NCBI RefSeq assembly: GCF_963678635.1 | Contig: NC_087071.1 | Coordinates: 4,727,624-4,791,623 of the forward strand | Direction: 5' to 3' | Source: Symsagittifera roscoffensis | Lineage: Eukaryota; Xenacoelomorpha; Acoela; Convolutidae | Length of the DNA stretch: 64,000 nt | Part shown: in pieces, positions 11,966-23,752 of the stretch | Position numbering within the stretch: the first letter of the stretch is position 1 | How the letters are laid out: the number at the start of each line of letters is the position of its first letter | Program-made: the position numbers and the translations under genes | Notes under the pieces: model-generated | What the model was told of the DNA's origin: nothing | The model's input: only the letters and a program-made list of their open reading frames with translations | Databases searched by the model: none

Positions 11966-14334
11966 CCACACAAAACATTTCAATTTCAAAAAAGGTTTTA
12001 AATTATTCGACAAAATGATAACAAAAAATGATGTCCAATTGCCAGTATTTTCTAGAGCAAAGTATAATGGGTTGACCCACATGGAAACAACTCCATACAA
12101 AAAAATTCTTATTGTTCTTGTGTTCATGACATACAGTTCTATGCATAGGTTCTATGGAAAAAAGCTATCATACATTTTCCAATTATCAAAACTTCAAATC
12201 TGAGGAAAGCTTTTCCTTTTTATACGCTACACTAGTTTTACGAACACAAACAAAAACAACTTTTTTCGGAAAATTTTCTCACATGCAAAATTTCGCTCAG
12301 AACTTAGGCCACTCACATTCTTTATACATAAAAGCATCAAGGGTCAAATGACAAACCACTAATCCCTGGGCAGTAGTTTGTCCAGATCCCTTCATCTCAC
12401 GAAGCATAAAAATGTCACTGATATAAGAAAAAACTGCAGTTTTTTACAGAAAAAAATCGAAACATTCGAAGCTATTCGCACAGCAATGGGCTATACTTTT
12501 TATTAGTTTTATTAGTTTGTAATGTATTGCTGTTTTGCAAAATCAAACGTAGATATTTTGCATGCGTATCAATGGGACATTAAAACAGTGGCAAAAAATT
12601 GTTCAAAAATGCTGAAAATGAAATGTTTTTCAATTGTGCACGGAAATTGAAAAACTTTTTTATTTTGAAAATAGAGAAATTTTTTCAAAAGTTTTGAAAA
12701 TTAACTTTCTTTTTTTTTGTTCGTTTGTTTTTTTGTATTTTCCTCAACATATATTTTTCTCAGCAGAAAAATTAATAGGAGACTTTGAGCTGTCTTTTTG
12801 AAAATGTTTTAAAATCAACTTGTCACCAATCGAAATATAAAAATAAGTTCAAACTGCATTAAGCATGCAGAGTTTTTGAAAAGTTTTGAGCAACTCGAAA
12901 AAAACTTTGTTCACTTAACAATATCCATCAAAACCGAGTGCAACTTCTTGCATGAAACAGCAGTTCCAGTTTAAAAAGATTTTTAAAATTTAAGGTTATT
13001 AAAATTTTGCTAACATATTTTTTTCAAATTGAAAAAATTTTAATTAAATTTTAGCCAGAAAAAAATCTTGAAATTATATCGAATTCTTTTCATGATAGAG
13101 ACAAGAGACATACTAGCAAAATTTCGGACACATAAAAAAAAGAAAAAAAGAGCAAAGATTGGCACGTAATGATATAGTATTCAACAAAAAACTGAAACTT
13201 CATAAACGTTCGGAAAAAATTCTGTTTCTGTTTTAATCGTTTATTTAACTTTCCAATACTATTTTTTGGCTTTTTTGAACAAAAATCATTTTTTCGGCGT
13301 TCTTGAACAATTTTTTCCTACTGCACTTTTGAGCTGGTCGCTGTTAAGTGTCCCCCCACCCGCAACCTCCAGACACGTTCTGATTATCCCACTCCATGTT
13401 TGCCTATAGTGATGTTAAAAATACTTTTAGAAAATAAAAAAAAACTTTAAAGCTAACCAGACCCAACAAGGAATTTCAATGGTATCCTTTACTTTTTTCC
13501 CGGAACCCTTCGCTTTTAAAATGCGGAACTTTTCTGTTATTTCATCCGTTACCAAGCATCTATTTAAAATACTGTCGTCTCGATTGCCGTTTAAATAGAT
13601 CTGAAGAGTTTTTCTCATGGAGAATGACATAAAATTTTCAAAAAAGCTATCAAAATCCGTTCAAATGGTCGTCATTTTTTAACTTTTAGTTTCCTCAAAT
13701 TTTTTCAATTCAAAACTCTGATTAGTGAATTCTAATTTTCTGTTTTTTGGTCTTTTCTGCGGCGAGAAAGTCCCCCCCCCCCCCCCCCCGTCTTGAATTT
13801 TAGGTTTCCGATTCTTTTTTGGTTTAAAAGTAAACTAATTCACCAATTTTTTGTTGTTGAACAAAATTATAAGAGGAAAAGAACACGTTTAGAAGTCGAC
13901 TTTTATATTGAAGCGATAAACCATCTGCCGTATTTATTATAACGGTTGCGAAAAACGGATCAAAGAGCTCGCTTTAATTACAGAAATCACTTTAGTCTTT
14001 TTCCTGATCAAGTTACCTGTTACGTAATATTTGACCACAAATCAAACCGAAGGCTGATTAGGCCGAAAAAAAATCAGCATCTTTTAGATAACTATTGCAA
14101 TTGTGACAAGTTGGCGAATTTATTGGCTTTTTTCCCGTACCCATTTCAATTTTTAATTTTTCACTGCGATTATTTAGAAGTTAAAAAGAGCCCAATATTT
14201 GACTATCTATGAAATCGGTTAGTAGTGAAGTCTGAGGTTGAAAAAGCAAGCGGCGCCTTTGGAAGTTATTGAAATAAAATCTTTCTTTTCAAAAAGGAAT
14301 TGAAGTCGTAAAAATGAAGATGCATTCATTGTCT
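11966..14334. other. Non-coding DNA with an 18-base C tract
   Basis: AT-rich, no gene recognised. A homopolymer of 18 C lies at 13772-13789. Long mononucleotide runs are otherwise A/T in this region. Confidence 0.5.
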
Positions 14335-14534
14335 NNNNNNNNNNNNNNNNNNNNNNNNNNNNNNNNNNNNNNNNNNNNNNNNNNNNNNNNNNNNNNNNNN
14401 NNNNNNNNNNNNNNNNNNNNNNNNNNNNNNNNNNNNNNNNNNNNNNNNNNNNNNNNNNNNNNNNNNNNNNNNNNNNNNNNNNNNNNNNNNNNNNNNNNNN
14501 NNNNNNNNNNNNNNNNNNNNNNNNNNNNNNNNNN
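14335..14534. other. Assembly gap (200 N)
   Basis: Exactly 200 N bases, a conventional scaffold gap of arbitrary length. Open frames spanning it are artefacts. The sequence on its right edge is the start of a repeat present elsewhere in the window, so the gap probably broke at a repeat. Confidence 0.98.
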
Positions 14535-14636
14535 GACTAACATCGTTAATGTGCTAAAACCGCAAATTTTCTCGCTCAGCTGCTATAATAAAAGTTCGAA
14601 TTCGAACTGCATTTTGTTACGTTCTGGTCGAATGTC
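14535..14636 (+). repeat. Dispersed ~100-bp repeat, copy 1
   Basis: This segment, starting GACTAACATCGTTAATG and ending GAATGTCACA, matches 48907-49012 with roughly 15 differences. The similarity ends sharply after TGTCACA in both places. The left limit is hidden by the N gap. It could be the end of an LTR or another mobile-element terminus. Confidence 0.7.
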
Positions 14637-15299
14637 ACATACTCCCCGGACAGCCCGGTCAATGTCCTCATTGAGTCTGGTTGTCTTCATCAAAATAATA
14701 CAGTGCCATCAAACAAAATTTTCAAAAATGCATGAAATATCTTTTATCCACGTCACATCGAATCACTGCAGAATACAAATGGCTTCATACTACACTATAA
14801 TAGCATTCAAAAACTTTTTCACCAATCTGCACTCTCGAGGATATGATTTATGATATAACGCTACTTCTCTGACTCCTAAGTCAACGTCCCGATTTAACAC
14901 TTTTTCTCCTAGGTTTGAAAAGTGTTGGGACGCAGGACGGTCCTGCCAACCAACAAACCAAAATTATCCACTTATCTTCTTCCTTTCGGAAATTTAGTTG
15001 TTATTGGTCATAAATATTAAAATTAGGAAACTCGGTGGTTAGAAGGAACAATGAAATAATCTCCCTCTTCAAGAGATTACTCAAGCCTTTCATATCACCA
15101 CAAATTGATCAGTCATCCTAGTTGAATCATGCAGGCTAGGATTTTTAATATACTCTCCACTCAAGCCTCTCTAAATAAATAGTAAGTGTCTCTAAAGCCA
15201 CTAACTAAAATCACAACGCAAATTTATAAACGCAACAAATTCTGTAGTCTTCAAAATTCAACTAAAAGTTTTCCTTTCAGTTTCAATTGCAAGCGCAAT
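14637..15299. other. Non-coding spacer
   Basis: No gene recognised. GTCCCGATTTAACACTTTTT near 14888 is partly mirrored by AAAAGTGTTGGGAC near 14920, an imperfect hairpin. I looked for similarity to the LTR-like sequence at 37.1-39.6 kb, as expected for a 3' LTR of the minus-strand element, and did not see any. Confidence 0.45.
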
Positions 15300-17640
15300 T
15301 GCTCTGTTTATCATTTGAGTTTTTGACACACAAAACATTTCTGAGTTTTTAACATCTCCTTCAACACTCCTTTGCTCGCTCCTTTGTTCCTTTCTTTGTT
15401 TTCGTCTTTGTTCTCGTCGCTTGATAGTTCTAAAACCTCTAAATTCTTCCCATTTTTTTCTTTTAGCGTCTTGTTTTTCGGCTGTTTGTCATTGTTCCAT
15501 CTCCTCCTCCTGCGACATTGACTCCGCACTTTCAGTCTCAGTGTCTTGCAAAACATTGGTGGCTACTCTGACGCTGTTGGAGGCAGTCATCCAGTACTTT
15601 TGCTCTTCTACTCTTTGTTTGCAACAAGGTAGAGGATCAACGTTAGTTTCCCTGTTTCGGCAGAAGCTATTGTCACTTTCTCTCCAAGTCTGACTTCAAC
15701 ATTTCTTCTCTTTCTCTCCCGTCACATTCACTTGTTCTAGACGTCCTCTTCACTGCGGTGGTCACTGCATTCCGATGAGTTATAAAAGCTCGCTTGAAAG
15801 CTCCTGCTCCAATGTCCAGCTGATACGCACTGTGCACTCTGCTGTGCTTCGACATATGCTTCTTGACATATTCGTACAATAATGAAGTCATGTTGGCTCT
15901 AAACCATGGCGTCAGTCGTCTTCTAACCCATATCTTTTTCATTTCCATCGGAAAGTTCAAGATTTTGCACGATGTCTCAAAAAGATCTAAGTCTTTTTGA
16001 AATTCCAATTCCTGCAACTGTTCTTTCGTCGGCGTTTCTTGTCGATTGTTTTCTTTCACATGAGCTTCCAGCCATCGTATCGCCATCATAACTCCCACTA
16101 TTTCTTTTTGTTATGGTCTGTGATGAATCTGGTAAGCCCATGGAGAATAGCTTCCCACAGTCCCAGATCAACCCCAGATTACTACGCCCGTGATAGCACC
16201 AAGTTTGTAGCAAGCAATGGTAGGGGAACTCATCAAATGTCCACATGATGCTCCTCCAATTACGCTTTGCCGACGCTTCCAGTAGTGGTTCCACTTCCAT
16301 CATCACTCGGTGGAATTTAACATTCTCGTATACCGCATTGTAGCCCGTGGCAGTTGATTCTTTCTGCTTCTGTCTTTCAAAATCACTGAATTTCCCACTG
16401 GCGTATCCCATGAACTTCTTTCCCAGTATTGGTTCTAACTCTTCTTTGATTCTCTCTGGAACTGCTGAAAATATCTTCCACAAAAGTCGTAAAATTTTTC
16501 TGACAGCCTCGCTAATCTTACGCATTTCGGTATTGAGAAGGCTTGATCCACGGTCGTCCTTGTACTTTTCACATCCACCGCTACAAAATGCACTGGAGTA
16601 TCTGCTTTTGCACATTGGAGCTAAGGTCGATCTCAATAATTATCGCGGTCCCGACAGTATTCGATAGTTTTCATTTCCGCCTGGATTGCTCCCCTCCACT
16701 TCCCAATATACTTTTGTTCGGTTTGCAAAACTCCCGGAAACACTTCTACACTGATAGTCGTAGCCATCTCATGCTTTTGTTCTAGATTTATTGGTGACTC
16801 TAAAGAACCAAACGTGGTGTAGAATCCTAATGCAGTCACTAGTTTCATCTCAGTTCCTCCATGACAATCTGCAATCAATTCCTTTTCCGTTTTTGACTTC
16901 ATTACGATGTTCCCAAACAATATCGTTAATTGCTTGGGTTGCTTCGCAAGAGTGTTCACGCAAACCAGACCTCCACAGATGTGACCCTCCAGTCCACAGA
17001 CTTTCGCCAAACAGCTACCAGGTTTAACCCAGTCCTCTGGTCCCCAGCCAGGCAACTCCACTTTGTCTTCTCCGTTGCTCTTAGAGGCTGTCGTCATCGA
17101 ATTGTAAATGATGTTCAGGTCACGCAAGTTACAGTCTGAATTCAGTTCCCTCTGCACACCCTGTGTCGCACGCAAAATCGATTTGGCGTTAGAACTCGGA
17201 CACCATGATAGTTTCATCAGTTGCCACACCACCATTAGACTCGTTCTTAGCAACTCATCTGAGAATCACGATCCAAATTCTACTCGGTTGTCAGATTTTT
17301 CGAGCTGAAGGTGCAGTCACCGCTTCTTCCAACACAAGTCGCAGCTTAGCCTGCTGACTAGCAGCGCTCCTTCTTGACGTCCAGAATCTTAGCAACACTG
17401 CTTGCTCGTAGTCGAAGAAACAATCGCGTTTGTCTTCATTAAAGAAAGGGTTGTATGCCATCCCTACGATCCCGGATAGTTAACTGTACGATTCTTCCTG
17501 ATCGGTCCGCAATATTCGCTGGACCTCGGCAGTGCTCCCATGGATTCTTTTGTGAGCGGCAGCTCCTTGTTCGAGAATCTCCTTCTTTCGTCAATCTTCT
17601 TCATTGGTTCCAGTTCCACAGGCTCCTTCTTGTTCACTAG
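15300..17640 (-). pseudogene. Unrecognised decayed protein(s), distal part of block
   Basis: Long overlapping open stretches on the minus strand (17464-18039, 16633-17253, 15977-16636, 15673-16098, 15311-15556) read as one decayed coding region broken by frame changes and stops. Visible features: a cysteine-rich stretch with CGLEGHICGG near 16980, several charged helical stretches, and a Lys/Glu/Arg-rich low-complexity tail at about 15311-15556. I recognise no family, and see no convincing signal peptide or membrane anchor in the broken frames. Being last in the block, an envelope-like or accessory role is conceivable but unproven. Confidence 0.4.
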
Positions 17641-17894
17641 CATCGGTTTACTCTGATGTGTGTCCAAAAGTGCTAGTAAGAGCAAAGCTTTCGCCTGTTC
17701 ATTGCCTTCTCTTAGCATCTTGACACAAGTGACATTTGTTCTAGCAAGAATCGAAAGAATCAGAGAGCGTCTCTCCGCTTCGCGCACGCTACTGCCGATC
17801 CTTCTTGTGTCATAAGATCTCTCATACCCGTCATCAAGATGCCTTCTCTCCCTTCGATCTTTTTTTTTCTTCTGAGTCGTATTCCCCCCCCCTT

Positions 17895-18617
17895 TCAGTC
17901 CAGTAATGCAACAAGCGAACCTAAGTTGTAATTCAATCTCGCATAGGGTATCGCTATCAGAGCGTGTATCTTCGGGCTGGTTCTCATTTCTTCTTCGATA
18001 AACCGTAACACTGCTGCTCTCCATGGTAGACTCACCCACTGCTCTATCGTTTCCGCGCGCATCTCAGAAGAGACCAGAGCTCCGTATGCCTTCTGATTCG
18101 TGGCTGTGCCTTGCATCATCGTCTCCAAGTAACCTCCCATGGCGATTTTGTCTTCTAGAGCGATATAGAGCCCTCTAGCCGAGTTTCTGTACTCAGCCAT
18201 CTCCATGTATCTACCAGCGGGTTCATCAATCGATACGGTTTCCGACACTGTCAGTCGACTGTGCTCCACTGGGACTAGCTGTCCTACGACGCTTTCCTTT
18301 CCATGGTTCATTGAAGACTGTTTGAAATCTTTTAGGGCCTTTTTTCCACATTGGCTAAGTATTTCCATTTCTAATGTTGCTCCAGTCAGAGTGCGGTCAC
18401 TCCTCTTGCTTTTAAAACTGGCTGATCTTAATCCTGCCATGAGAATGGATGGCACCATCCCTACATCAGTCAACATTGTGTCTGTACCAGGCAACGGGTC
18501 ATCACCCTGTCCCATGTCCATAGCTTCTTCGACACACTTTCTTTTGACTGAGTTGACAGCTTTTATCGAGATTTCAGAGTCGTCCACTTTCGCTTTTCCG
18601 GCTTTCCTCAAAATCAC
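17895..18617 (-). pseudogene. Unrecognised protein segment (about 240 codons)
   Basis: A clean minus-strand open frame of about 240 codons. Its upstream end overlaps the preceding frame by a few bases (that frame stops at 18614), so it is either a separate translationally coupled gene or the same protein after a frameshift. It ends beside a run of ten C at 17884-17893 (G10 on the coding strand), where the next open frame takes over. The sequence is mixed alpha-type with no motif I know. Composition is richer in G/C than the intergenic DNA, as in the rest of the block. Confidence 0.4.
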
Positions 18618-19380
18618 TCTGCTTCCAAGTTCAATTTCATGTCATTAATCTTGTCTATCACCATTTTTGATCGCATCGTTCCTTTTAGGGTTTTTGACAG
18701 ATACACTACTTCGTCATTGCCTTGCGGTGTTGCCTTTATGGGAGAATTTGCTTCACTTTCGTCAGTGGCCGAGTCGATCAATGACTCGCTCAATCTCCCT
18801 TCACACTCGTTGAGTTTGTCAAGAATTTCCCGCATCAGTGGTCTGTTGAGACCAATTTTCAGCATAGACTGGGTCCCGTAGCTCTGAACTACCGTCTAGA
18901 CCTATTCCATGAAGGCAACTCTGTCCATATGACATCCCGTCCTATTCTCATGGTCTCTGTGCTGAACTTCGCACTCTTCTTTGGGCAACGTTTCCAAGAA
19001 AGATACTCTGGCAGTGCCTTCTGTTCCTCTTCTCCTCGGAGATTCCAGTAAAAAAAAGTTCTCGGCATTTTTAGAATTGCTCGGAGAGCTGCTCTCCAAA
19101 AAATTTGGTTCATTTTCATGAAGGCCGACGGAGATTCCAGCGTAGAAGTTTTCTCCTCTGCTGGCTCTGTCGTTCGTTCTAACATGTCTGTGCCGTTTTC
19201 AATGTGGCTGAGGAAGTTGAAGTCCAGGCTGGACAACCCGTCAGTCTGATCGGGATTCTGTTGCATAGGCTCTTCCGATTGACGGTTCCCTCCCTGCTCA
19301 TCGTCTCGCTTCTGATTTTTTTCCCTAACTGGAGGGGCATTGCTCATCATTCCTTGTTCCGTCTGGAAATTTCGGTACAA
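18614..19380 (-). pseudogene. Acidic, probably disordered protein (phosphoprotein-like composition)
   Basis: The N-terminal ~90 residues are rich in Q, N, E, D, S and T with few hydrophobics. Two alternative frames cover 18900-19100, and a later stretch (18614-18865) is helical and acidic, so one frameshift is needed to join them. Disordered acidic proteins follow nucleocapsid genes in many negative-strand RNA viruses, but this resemblance is compositional only and I do not assign a family. Confidence 0.35.
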
Positions 19381-19429
19381 CTAGTCTGCCAGCTGATCGA
19401 TCTCCTTCCTCTCCCTGCAATATTTTAAT

Positions 19430-22140
19430 TTCTTTGCAGCCGAAGGGTGCTAGCACAGTTCTAGTGTATAGTTTCCCGCTCACTAATAACTTCGATTTTA
19501 TTTTTATCAAGATCAGTGAGGCCTCTTGCAAATCCGCCCTGCCTCTCATAACCCTTGACGCCTGATCCAGTTTCGCCCATTCTTCGTCAAATTGTCCGGG
19601 TTTCGGAGTGGCTGCATTATTCATCAGATTCCTCGTCGTTTTGTCCATGTAGGCAAAAAGCGTATACTGCAGCACGGCAGCGTTCCTGCCCACAAAGCAC
19701 GGGTCCATCATCTCGGAATATTTCGCCACTCTCCTTTCGTTAGTTTCGAAAGCTCTCAACCTCGAAACCTTCAGACGAGGAATTCTTGTAACTTCGGCGT
19801 TCGTCTTATTGTAGGGTCTTAAATTCCAGAGCTTTGAGAACCCTTCGATATGCGCTCTATCCACTTCTCCTATACCATCACGGACTTGATCATCAAAAAT
19901 TATGACAGTCATCTCCGGCTCTGATATTTTTGCGAACTATAAGTCCTCATTCATCATCTCTTGTAATCCGTGCTGCTCAAACCAATTAAGTGCAATTCCG
20001 TCTTTTGCTGAGATGAGGTTCCGGTGCAACACCGACCACCTCCTGTATGCCTCCACCTAAACGTTGGGGAACGCAAACGTGACTGCAGGACCGTATATCA
20101 CCGTCATACTCTGATCAGCGCTAAGGTATCCGTCCTCATAGCCAGGCTCAGATCAGTTAACAGGGACATGCCCCCAGCATGACGTCGCGCGTCTTCTTCC
20201 TTTTCAATTGTCTCATCCTCTCCTGTTCAAAATTATTCTGCTGCAGGAGGTACTGGATAAGAGTATATCACAGCTCTCTTATCTTGGTCCAGGAGTCAGT
20301 GGGTCGCTTCACGTCAAACTTCCGTACGTTCTCTCTCATTTGTTCAGCGTAGCGGATCAGATTTATTAATCCTCCCAAGTTCCTGTGCGTGATTGCAATT
20401 AGCGTCAGAAGTCCATCTTGTCGCAAGTTCTGCACTCCTTCAGGAAGCAGTATCCCTGGTTCTCTCATAAAATTCTCCGCTCCAAACGTCATGAACAGGG
20501 CTAGTATTTAAACGATTGATAACTCAGCTTGGAGGAACTCTCTGATCAAGTATCGAGAGAGCGAGGGGAGACTTTTGCCAGGAATTGCGCAGTCCATCCT
20601 GCTCCCAAACCTTCCAGACTACTGTCAGTCCGGTCAGAGCCTTCTTCTACCTCCACATTCTGCGTCTTGAAAGATTCCAGGGTAGTTTGGCACACTCTGT
20701 TCACACAAACGGCTGACTTATCTTCAGCATTCTCAGCCAGGTTCACCTCATTCACCAGGTAGGCATCAATTTTCGTGATCATCGCTGGGCCTCGCTCGAA
20801 AGCGTCCGAGCCCAAAGCGGCTATCCGAGGGGTCAAGTGCAGCCACTTGTTAGCCTCTGGTTTCGTTCGCAAGAGAATCGAATTCAAGTGAGCTCTCTTC
20901 TTTTTGGAGTTCTTTCTTCTTTCTCCTTATTCTTTCATCTCCATTCCTCGTAACCAAAAGTCGTTGGACATCCGCACTATCACTCTATGGTCATTGTTGA
21001 TTCCTGGTTTCAATTTGAGCTGTCGGCTGACTCGGATTTTTCAACCCGAATACTTAATTCCAATTCGGTGCAGATATGATCACATCATATTTCCCTTCTG
21101 AGAGCAACGCCACCATCGCATACACGAACTTGAATCCATCCGGGAGATGTGCATATCCCGGAGATAGTGCAAACAAAGCTTTCAGTGTTATTTTTGGGAA
21201 TGCCCCTTCTTTTTGCGTTATTTCGCCCAGCGATTCGAGGATATCCTTTATCACTGGCCGTACTTTTCTTCCACCGTTGTAGGCTCTATGAGTCTGCTCA
21301 ACAAACCCGTACTGTGTAAATGGTCGTTTATGCCGTCAACTACAATCGTGATCGGGTTCATTTCTGTTTGTCATTGTATCCCAATCGCCAATGACACAGA
21401 CTGCATCAGGACCAGGTCGATTGCTGCCAGCATTACAACGTCAGGCCAAAATAGAGACTTAGAGGTATGCGCGAAGTCCTATTTCGCAACTATCAAAAAA
21501 ATCTTTGCTTTCCTCAATTCCACAATATCTTACGCCGCAAAGATAGTCTCGTCCTTCCGAATCTTCATCCCACCATATCTCTCAACAGCGCCTTCTTGAG
21601 TCACCAGTTTTGGGTAAGCTCTTTCTTTCACGTGAGATGGGGTGCTCGTACTTGGTTGAAAATTTTCACAGGTTGTCTTATCGGTGCCCTCGTTGTCAAG
21701 AATCCTCCGGGTCTTTTTTCTCGTTTTCCTTCGCTATGATTCATTTTCAAGTCCTGCAAAGGTCTCGCATTTACTGGTCCCATTGTGTTGTTCGAGGGCA
21801 GTCCCTCTAAATCGCCAATTCTTAAGCCGGTCGTGGAGCTGAAGTTAATGCCAGCTGCTATCAACCATTCCACACTTGCGATTGAATATAACCCGTTGAC
21901 GGATAGCCTCGCTCCATTCAGCATTCTTATGGCATTGTCTGCAAACCTTATTGTTTGAAAGTTAAGTTTCATCAGGTCCTGTTTGTAGACATGCCAGATG
22001 AAGGAATGGGCCGGTCTGGTCCTCGTTCTTCTCGGCTGGTACTCGTAGTTTCCGATCTCGTTTCCGATCTCGAGGTGCCTGATGTCTCCGTTGTGGAGTT
22101 AACGGGTCCTAATCTTCGTCGTTGATGAAAAATCATTCAA
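19430..22140 (-). pseudogene. Large unrecognised protein, decayed
   Basis: About 2.7 kb of minus-strand coding remains in pieces: 21628-21972, 21054-21254, 20546-20887, 20268-20492 and 19325-19912 (about 195 codons, the longest). Coding character carries across the breaks between pieces in shifting frames, so this was probably one protein of roughly 900 residues, or about 1,160 if the segment at 22270-22916 is its N-terminus. The longest piece contains WNLRPYNKT and MMDPCFVGRNAA, which look like conserved globular cores, but I cannot name the family. Breaks include stops near 19937 and 20058 and several frame changes. Confidence 0.45.
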
Positions 22141-22269
22141 ACTGGCGCTTCCCCCAGTCGGTTCACTATGCCCGTTATTTGCCCTAGCTCGATGGAGCTT
22201 TGCGGCCTGTAGGTCACGGCTGGGACTTCAGAGGTCTTTGCTGGTAACTTGGCATTGTCAGCTCCCGTT

Positions 22270-22916
22270 CTCTTCATCGTTTCTTGGGAGAGCTCCACTC
22301 TGCCCGTGTCGTCGATTGTTCCATAAGCGTTCTATTTCTCTGCCCGTGTCGTCGATTGTTCCATAAGCGGCATTGCCTCAAGCGTTCTATTTCTTCAGTC
22401 TGTTTCTTGTTACCATATTCAAACCGTTTTTTCCACATATCTTTGTCTTTTTCGACACTGAGCATAGTCTTAATCACTTGTTCTAGTTCTTTTTTGTCTT
22501 TTCCAGCTCTTGCATCGTCCCGTTCAGATCCTACGCCGTTTCGTTCGTCTGAACTTCTGCATCTACTCTCGCCCTCTTTGGTGGCACAGCTGCTCTCAGT
22601 TGTGAACTATACGAGGCGGCCTCGCTCTTCATCTCTTGATACAGTCCTCTTGATCCAGGCCTAGGCTTCGTCGGCAGAGGCATCTCACCTGGTTGGTAGG
22701 CCCTGGATCCTCCCAATCCAGGCTTCTTCGCCAAGTCACTTCCTGAGAGAGCCCCGTTTCTCCACCTCATTATCCTCATGTTTGGGCGGTCTAGTACTCC
22801 TTGTTCTCCACATGCTGTCCCCACAGTTATCATGCCCTAAGATACATATTCGCGTCTTTCATCGGTCCTACATACGCCTCCGCTAGGTCCATCAGTTCAT
22901 TCAAATCGAAGTCCAT
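22270..22916 (-). pseudogene. Start of the unrecognised block: acidic N-terminus and coiled coil
   Basis: An ATG at 22914-22916 opens a short acidic frame (MDFDLNELMDLAEAYVGP) that stops after 28 codons. Coding continues in another frame (22531-22833, with RPNMRIMRWRNGAL), then shifts again into a Lys/Glu-rich stretch at 22274-22477 that looks like a coiled coil. A 32-base segment at 22298-22329 is duplicated at 22338-22369, offset 40, which is not a multiple of three and disrupts the frame. I chose this start because it is the first ATG after the AT-rich spacer and because acidic residues are typical of coding here. Confidence 0.4.
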
Positions 22917-23332
22917 TTCGTTAGATTCGGTTTGATTATCAGTTTGCTCAATTGAAGTCTGATGAAAAATTAAATGATCAATCAGTATCTAGAAAAGAGT
23001 TCACGAGTGTCAATTTTGTCAACATTACTCTAATTTTGTATTAAAATTGATTTGAAACAGTCAGATGAAAGGATTTTGATCTTAAAATATATTAAAACCA
23101 ATTTATTGCTAAAAATCTAGGAATTTGATCAGAAAATGGACAGTCCAAACTTTGGATCTATTCCTAAAATCATTATTTGATCATTCATGTTCACTAACCC
23201 CTTCGCACCCAGGGTCTTAATAAAATAACACATAACACACAACCTGTCACACACAACATACATAGCATAACACCTCCTGCATGCAAACTAAACTCAGCCT
23301 ATGCCTAAATAGTATTTCTTATGTAAGTATAC
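22917..23332. other. AT-rich spacer between macro domain and protein block
   Basis: About 400 bp without coding. It contains repeated ACACA/AACAC phrases (about 23228-23280). On the minus strand this is where a 3' untranslated region, or an internal promoter for the downstream block, would lie, but no LTR edge is visible to me. Confidence 0.4.
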
Positions 23333-23752
23333 TCATATTTTAGTATCAGAAAAGATAACATGTATCAGTGAAAACAGCAGTCGTCCTCGGTTCGGGTCGT
23401 ATACTGGAAGCAAGAGTTCATTTACCTCCCTTTCCACAAGGAAGTCTCTCAGTCTCGTCAAGGACAAGATCAAATTTTCGGGGTCCACCTGCCGCTTCTC
23501 CGTCGCCCTCGTCAGCAAGAAGCTTAAATGCTTTCCTGGTATCTGCGAAGCCGCCGGTGGCAAGGCTGCTACGCCTCCTGTTCCTGGTCTTTGCTTCCAA
23601 AGGAATTCTATGTTTTTATAATCGCTCTTAAAATCTGCTGCTAACGTTGTCCCAAAACTCATGTCCGCTGTGATCGCTATCGCATATGTTCTATTTGTAA
23701 GTACCAAATCGCTATCTGTCAAAACTATGCTACTTGAGTACTCATTTGGCAC
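23333..23752 (-). pseudogene. Macro domain (TARG1/OARD1-like) at the end of gypsy-like pol
   Basis: About 139 codons are open. The pattern TADMSFGTTLAADFK resembles the D-x-x-M-G-x-G-I-A-x-x-F-K core of TARG1/OARD1-type macro domains. It is followed in order by FLLTRA (strand ahead of the catalytic Lys in TARG1), ENLILSLTRLRDFL (helix) and LLLPVYDPNRGRL (strand and ligand loop). Macro domains bind ADP-ribose and TARG1-type ones remove it from proteins. Here Arg stands where the catalytic Lys is expected and the Gly-rich loop with its Asp is altered, so activity is doubtful. Coding traces between 23753 and 24216 connect it to the pol C-terminus, so it was probably the tail of the same polyprotein. 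Confidence 0.6.

Noticed and set aside
14289-14853. Open frames running across 14335-14534
   Set aside because: They read through the N gap and have no real sequence there.
14637-15299. 3' LTR of the gypsy-like element
   Set aside because: No similarity to the LTR-like regions at 37-47 kb could be seen.
15300-17253. Retroviral-type envelope gene
   Set aside because: Position would fit, but no signal peptide, furin-like site, fusion peptide or membrane anchor could be recognised in the broken frames.
18614-22140. Definite negative-strand RNA virus nucleoprotein/phosphoprotein pair
   Set aside because: Only gene order and composition suggest it; no diagnostic motif seen.
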